A stretch of 9,178 nt of DNA. Source: an uncultured Pirellulales bacterium. Its GTDB lineage: Bacteria; Planctomycetota; Planctomycetia; Pirellulales; Lacipirellulaceae. The notes beneath the pieces were generated by a model. It searched no databases and was not told where the DNA came from. It was given only the letters and a program-made list of their open reading frames with translations. The position numbers and the translations under genes are program-made. Positions 5,416 through 9,178 of this stretch are shown here, in pieces. The stretch covers positions 1 through 9,178 of the forward strand of contig CAMYJY010000068.1 of assembly GCA_947258835.1 (NCBI GenBank), given 5' to 3'. Positions within the stretch are counted from its first letter, which is position 1, and each line of letters opens with the position of its first letter.

Positions 5416-6609
5416 ATGACTTTGTCTCGTAACACACCGCTGGCTTGGAAAAATCTCACCCACGATAGGCGCCGCTTGGCGGTGGCCATCGCGGGGATTG
5501 GTTTTGCGGTGCTGCTCATGTTTACGCAGGTTGGCTTTCAGAATGCACTGTTCGACAGTCAGGTGAAGATGATCGATGATCTGCAGGGAGAGATCTTTGT
5601 GGTGAGTCGGGCCAAATACACCTTGGCTGCTGAAAAACGATTTCCGCGAGCGCGGCTGCATCAGGTCCGATCGTGTTCCGGCGTGGCCGGGGCCTACCCC
5701 CTCTATTCCGAGCTAACCACCTCGGTGCTCCGCAAAATCAAGGCCGGTCTGGGGAACCGCGGTTACCCCTTGCGCTCGTTGGGCTACCACCTCGGCGACC
5801 CCATTTTTCGCGATCCGCGGGTCGCGCAGCAAAGCCAGCGCTTGCGCGCCCCAGGCACGGCGCTGGTGGACGTGAAAAGCAAGCTGAAGAAGTTTGATTT
5901 TGCCAGGCAGCCGCCTCACGAACTGGCCCATCAGGCCCTGGAACTGGCCGGCAAAAAAATCTCTCTCGTGGGAAATTTTGAGCTAGGCACCGATTTTGCC
6001 CACGATGGCAATCTGATCATGAGTGACGAGAGCTTTGCCCGGTATTTTCCCCATCGCAACCGTTTTGCGGATCCGCTGGCCGTGGTGGACGTGGGCGTGG
6101 TGCATGTGCAGCCCGGGTTTTCCGTCCAGCAGGTCCAGCAGCGGCTGGTGCAGACGCTGGAGCAGGACGTCCACGTTTACACCCGTCAGGAGTTTCGCCG
6201 GGCCGAGGTGCAATTCTGGGATAAAAGCACACCCATCGGTACTATTTTTCTGGCCGGCAAGCTGATTGGTTTTGTGGTGGGAATGGTCATTTGTTACCAA
6301 GTGATTTATGCCGACATCGCGGACCACATGCCTGAATTTGCCACGCTCAAAGCCATGGGTTACAGCACCGGTTATTTCATCCGCCTGATTGTGGTGGAAG
6401 CCCTACTGCTGTCGCTGATCGGTTTTTTGCCCGGCACGGTGGTCAGCCGTGTGCTCTATGCTTTGCTGGCGGAAAAAACCGGTTTGCAGATGCTGATGAA
6501 CCTCGATTCTCTCACCTTTGTCTTACTGGCCACCATGGCCATGTGCATTGCCTCGGGACTGCTGGCCGTGCGTAAACTGTTGTCTGCCGACCCCGCTTCC
6601 TTATTCTAA
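5416..6609 (+). CDS. DevC/FtsX-like ABC exporter permease 2
   Basis: This 397-aa paralogue of the preceding permease has the same plan. NTPLAWKNLTHDRRR opens the protein, and the first helix is at about 20-40. A large periplasmic domain contains VDVKSKLKKFDF and VGNFELGTDFAHDG; the first permease has the related VDSKSKPEYG and VGLFELGTGMASNG. Three C-terminal helices follow. PEFATLKAMGY is the probable coupling element to the ATPase, and the protein ends ADPASLF. The ATG at 5416 starts 5 bp after the previous stop. A TTG at 5407 overlaps that stop, so translational coupling is likely either way. No Shine-Dalgarno is evident. Divergence between the two permeases in the periplasmic part suggests an asymmetric substrate or adaptor site. 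Confidence 0.9.
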   Translation: MTLSRNTPLAWKNLTHDRRRLAVAIAGIGFAVLLMFTQVGFQNALFDSQVKMIDDLQGEIFVVSRAKYTLAAEKRFPRARLHQVRSCSGVAGAYPLYSELTTSVLRKIKAGLGNRGYPLRSLGYHLGDPIFRDPRVAQQSQRLRAPGTALVDVKSKLKKFDFARQPPHELAHQALELAGKKISLVGNFELGTDFAHDGNLIMSDESFARYFPHRNRFADPLAVVDVGVVHVQPGFSVQQVQQRLVQTLEQDVHVYTRQEFRRAEVQFWDKSTPIGTIFLAGKLIGFVVGMVICYQVIYADIADHMPEFATLKAMGYSTGYFIRLIVVEALLLSLIGFLPGTVVSRVLYALLAEKTGLQMLMNLDSLTFVLLATMAMCIASGLLAVRKLLSADPASLF

Positions 6610-6647
6610 TACCCGCCTGACTGAAGACATTTTGGATCGTACCTGCC

Positions 6648-7793
6648 ATGGATTCTCAAACCACCGTACCTGCCACCAGCGGCGCTTTTTCGGCTGGCAT
6701 GCGCCTGCCCCAGACAGTCCGTGTGTCGGGGCTGGATCATTTTTTTGGGGAGGGCGAACTGCGGAAGCAGGCCTTGTACAACAACAACCTGGACGTCCGG
6801 CGCGGCGAAATCGTGATTATGACCGGCCCTTCCGGCTCGGGGAAGACGACGCTGCTGACATTGATTGGCACCTTGCGCACGGTAACCGCCGGTAGTTTGC
6901 AAGTGCTGGGGCACGAATTGTGTGGCGCGGAGCGGGACATGATCGTGTGCCTCCGCCGCGAATTGGGTTTCATTTTTCAAGCACACAACTTATTTGAGTC
7001 GTTAACGGCCTTTCAGAATGTGAATATGGCTGCGGAACTGGCGGGACTGGATCGGCGTGTGGCCGCCGCTCGGATCGAGGCCTTGCTCACCCGTTTGGGC
7101 CTCGGCCAGCGGATTCATTACAAGCCCCAGTCCTTGTCGGGGGGACAAAAACAGCGGGTGGCCATTGCCCGTGGTTTGGTGCACAAGCCCAAGTTGATAT
7201 TGGCTGACGAACCCACGGCCGCCCTGGACGAGCAATCGGGGCGGGAGGTGGTCACGCTATTTCAAGAATTGGCGCGGGAGGAAGGGTGCACGATCATCAT
7301 GGTCACGCATGACAATCGTATTTTGGACGTGGCCGACCGCATCGTGAATATGGTGGATGGCCATATCAAGTCGGACGTGGCGGTGCGGGAAACCTCCGTA
7401 ATCTGCGAGTTCCTGAAAGGTTTTCCGCTGTTTGCGGATTTGACTCCCAATACGTTGGCCGAGGTTGCCGACCAGATGATGGTGCACGAGGCCGAGGCGG
7501 GCCAAGAGTTGATTCGGCAGGGCGACCCGGGCGACTTGTTCTATCTGATTCGAGATGGCAGTGTGGACGTACTCGTGGCGGATGGAGCAACCAGCAAAAA
7601 AGTGGCCGAGTTGGGGCAGGGACAGTACTTTGGTGAAGCGGCCTTGATCACCGACGAGCCCCGCAATGCCACCATTCGAGCTCGCGAAAAATCCGTATTC
7701 TATGCCCTGGGCAAGGAAGATTTTCGCCGCGTCTTGGAGACCAGCGCCACCTTCGAAGAAGAGCTCAGGCAAGCACTGTTCCGGCGGCAGTAA
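6648..7793 (+). CDS. DevA-like ABC ATPase fused to a C-terminal cyclic-nucleotide-binding domain
   Basis: This 381-aa protein energises the exporter. The ABC part (about residues 23-245) has Walker A GPSGSGKTT (60-68), Q-loop Q111, signature LSGGQ (163-167), Walker B LILADEP (183-189) and switch His H221. Stand-alone DevA/LolD/MacB-type ATPases end near here. Residues about 252-375 are an added cyclic-nucleotide-binding (CAP/PKA-type) domain: FPLFADL opens it, and the phosphate-binding cassette reads FGEAALITDEPRNAT (328-342). The cassette keeps the ribose-contacting Glu (E330) and phosphate-contacting Arg (R339) with the same spacing as in PKA regulatory subunits, so ligand binding is plausible. 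The ATG at 6648 lies 38 bp after permease 2; no strong Shine-Dalgarno is seen. The ATPase half is most like DevA by sequence and context. Confidence 0.92.
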   Translation: MDSQTTVPATSGAFSAGMRLPQTVRVSGLDHFFGEGELRKQALYNNNLDVRRGEIVIMTGPSGSGKTTLLTLIGTLRTVTAGSLQVLGHELCGAERDMIVCLRRELGFIFQAHNLFESLTAFQNVNMAAELAGLDRRVAAARIEALLTRLGLGQRIHYKPQSLSGGQKQRVAIARGLVHKPKLILADEPTAALDEQSGREVVTLFQELAREEGCTIIMVTHDNRILDVADRIVNMVDGHIKSDVAVRETSVICEFLKGFPLFADLTPNTLAEVADQMMVHEAEAGQELIRQGDPGDLFYLIRDGSVDVLVADGATSKKVAELGQGQYFGEAALITDEPRNATIRAREKSVFYALGKEDFRRVLETSATFEEELRQALFRRQ

Positions 7794-7985
7794 TTTCGCA
7801 CTTGCGGCAGAGTGTCCGGTCTTGTGGCTTAGAGAGATTGTCCGGCCTAAAGATGCTTAATTGATATGTGGCTGATGGTGTTTTGGGGCGGGTTTTCACC
7901 GACTGCAGCCTAAGCTTTTACAGTGCTGCGCTGCAGCCCGAGCAGCCCGTGAGTCGGCCCAACATCGAGGCGAGAGGGAGTCCCC

Positions 7986-8387
7986 ATGACGACGATCACC
8001 ATCCGTGAGGAATCGACCAGTGGAGAGATCGCAGCTCCAGCTGCGATTGAAATACCGACCGAGAGGCTCACTGTGCGGGAGCTCATCCGCAGCCAGGTGT
8101 ACCAGCAGGTGAAGGATCAAAATGTCCAGGTTGCGGCGCGCAGCTGCGAACCTGACAACGGAATCCAGCTGACAGAAACGGAACGTGCTCTGAACGGTGT
8201 TCGTGACGTAAAACCAAAACCCGTCCCCTGGAAGGCCCAGTTGGACAAGGCCATCGCGGCCTTCGAGTCGCAGCACATACTGATTTTCATCGACGACCAA
8301 CAAATCACGTCCTTGGATCAGGAGCTCACGCTCAACTCGCAGACCGACATCTGTTTTCTGCGACTCACCATGCTCATGGGCGGGTGA
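7986..8387 (+). CDS. Candidate ubiquitin-like (beta-grasp) protein with C-terminal Gly-Gly
   Basis: The product is 133 aa and begins after a strong Shine-Dalgarno (GAGGGAG, about 5 bases from the ATG). The order of predicted elements fits a beta-grasp fold. There is a first strand, TITIREEST (3-11). A second strand near AIEIP leads into helix LTVRELIRSQVYQQVKDQ (28-45), and an insert of about 35 residues follows. A second helix, WKAQLDKAIAAFES, is at 82-95. ILIFIDDQQITSLDQEL (98-114) and TDICFLRLTMLMGG (120-133) end the protein. The end resembles MoaD/ThiS, where a strand with an Asn/Asp turn is followed by a hydrophobic strand and terminal GG. The C-terminal GG is the last codon pair, so no processing would be needed. 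I infer a ubiquitin- or sulfur-carrier-like role; it is longer than MoaD (about 80 aa). The next gene follows at once. Confidence 0.75.
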   Translation: MTTITIREESTSGEIAAPAAIEIPTERLTVRELIRSQVYQQVKDQNVQVAARSCEPDNGIQLTETERALNGVRDVKPKPVPWKAQLDKAIAAFESQHILIFIDDQQITSLDQELTLNSQTDICFLRLTMLMGG

Positions 8388-8449
8388 TATCGCTTGGTAA
8401 AGTAAACTTTTTTCTGCATCCTCGCGCTCACCCAAGATGGGCTTCTGGC

Positions 8450-9178
8450 ATGACGTTGTTAGTATTCAACCCGGAACCGCAGCCGGTCGCTCTGATTTCT
8501 CCCGAAGACCGAGAAGTCGGCAAGTCGCTGTTACAGGAGCTCGTTGCTGAAGTAAAGAAAATAAATGCGGAAGCCAGATCGTCGGCATCAGAAAAACTGA
8601 CACATATCGAATCCATGGCAGCTTTGCTGCTCGGGGCGCGTGGTAGTTCGCAGGCGAAAATGACAATCAAAGACTGTCCGGCAGGCCGAGCTGTCTTGAA
8701 CGCGGCACCCCAACAGCAAGTCGCGATGGTCCTGACCACAATGGCTACATGTGTACGGAATCAGGATGGTGACTGGGTGCGGAATCGAATTTATCTGGAC
8801 TTGCTCAAATCTCTCCTGCGCCGCAAGTTGCCTTACGATCATGCTAGTATCGAGACAATTCTGCAGCTTGTCGCAGAAGAGGCACCGACTTTTCGGTTGT
8901 TGCCGGTGTTGTCCATCGTCTCCAACCTGGAGCGGTTTGCCAGTGAACATCGTTTATCTCAATCCATCAAGCAAAGTCTGGCTGGACTGGTGGAGGCGTT
9001 TGGTTACGAATTCAATTATGCCGAGCAACAAAAAATTGGGCGGCGTCTCCAAGCACTCCTGGATCAGGTCAACAATACTTCCGCACAAGATGTTCCCGCT
9101 GGCGCGGAATTCGAATCCTTGATACGCGCGCTGAATACGGACGAAGCTTGGACCAACGCACTGCGTGAGGATCTGCAG
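8450..9178 (+). CDS. Large mostly helical protein, N-terminal part only (runs off the window)
   Basis: The frame is open from the ATG at 8450 to the last base, 243 codons with no stop, so the gene is truncated by the window edge. The visible part is soluble, without signal peptide or transmembrane helix, and is dominated by amphipathic helices, such as VGKSLLQELVAEVKKINAEA and HASIETILQLVAEEAPTFRL, in the manner of helical-repeat proteins. I recognise no catalytic motif. The same frame is open back to a GTG at 8384 that overlaps the stop of the preceding gene by four bases (GTGA). That would add 22 residues and give tight coupling; which start is used is unresolved. I have an unverified recollection that similar GG-ending small proteins sit beside long DUF4132-type proteins, so that is one candidate identity. 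Confidence 0.8.
   Translation, partial: MTLLVFNPEPQPVALISPEDREVGKSLLQELVAEVKKINAEARSSASEKLTHIESMAALLLGARGSSQAKMTIKDCPAGRAVLNAAPQQQVAMVLTTMATCVRNQDGDWVRNRIYLDLLKSLLRRKLPYDHASIETILQLVAEEAPTFRLLPVLSIVSNLERFASEHRLSQSIKQSLAGLVEAFGYEFNYAEQQKIGRRLQALLDQVNNTSAQDVPAGAEFESLIRALNTDEAWTNALREDLQ

Noticed and set aside
7813..7846. Direct repeat TGTCCGG (7813 and 7839) before the Gly-Gly protein gene
   Set aside because: Only seven identical bases, no dyad, and no convincing promoter next to it; chance is likely.
7838..7866. Possible promoter TTGTCC-N17-TTGATA before the Gly-Gly protein gene
   Set aside because: The -10 match is only two of six and alternatives are no better.
7903..7936. CTGCAG-containing inverted repeat in the 7794-7985 spacer
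   Set aside because: The arms are only about 7 bp and the motif occurs elsewhere in the window by chance; not a credible terminator.
8751..9122. Plus-strand frame of 123 codons near the right end
   Set aside because: It lies inside the longer frame that is open from 8450 to the window end without a stop; its product is Ser/Cys/Trp-rich and looks like an out-of-frame reading.

Overview
The window looks like chromosomal DNA from a GC-rich (roughly 55-60% by eye) environmental bacterium, most likely a planctomycete. Support for this comes from a DevBCA-type exporter with two permeases and a cyclic-nucleotide-domain ATPase, STAS / anti-sigma kinase partner genes, small hypothetical proteins of planctomycete flavour, weak or absent Shine-Dalgarno sites, and many hairpin repeats. 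The assignment is inference; there is no rRNA or marker gene.

Left third (minus strand, about 237-2315). Reading along the minus strand, four small genes follow one another: a 95-aa two-helix membrane protein (2028-2315), a 162-aa membrane-anchored or exported protein (1371-1859), a STAS anti-sigma-factor antagonist (726-1079) and a GHKL-fold RsbW/SpoIIAB-like kinase (237-662). The last two form a partner-switching pair with a good sigma70-type promoter and a leader of about 250 nt. No sigma factor or PP2C phosphatase is visible.

Middle (plus strand, about 2676-7793). After a gene-free divergent region with several hairpins comes an ABC exporter operon: a DevB-like membrane fusion protein with a lipoprotein-like N terminus, two different DevC/FtsX-like permeases, and a DevA-like ATPase carrying a C-terminal cyclic-nucleotide-binding domain. 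Together these would export a substrate across the inner membrane, probably with an outer-membrane channel encoded elsewhere, and the ATPase may be gated by a cyclic nucleotide.

Right end (plus strand, 7986-9178). A 133-aa protein with a beta-grasp-like layout ends in an exposed Gly-Gly, as ubiquitin and MoaD/ThiS do. It is followed at once by a long, mainly helical protein whose frame stays open to the window edge. This pair is the best candidate for an undescribed system.

Repeats: an imperfect 65-bp hairpin at 19-83; an exact 44-bp hairpin repeat at 193-236 and 4099-4142, both at gene 3' ends; a direct repeat of about 70 bp at 1942-2013 and 2331-2400 bracketing the 95-aa gene; and a perfect 15-bp-stem hairpin (1983-2027) touching that gene's stop codon. 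No tRNA, rRNA, CRISPR array, transposase or integrase was seen.
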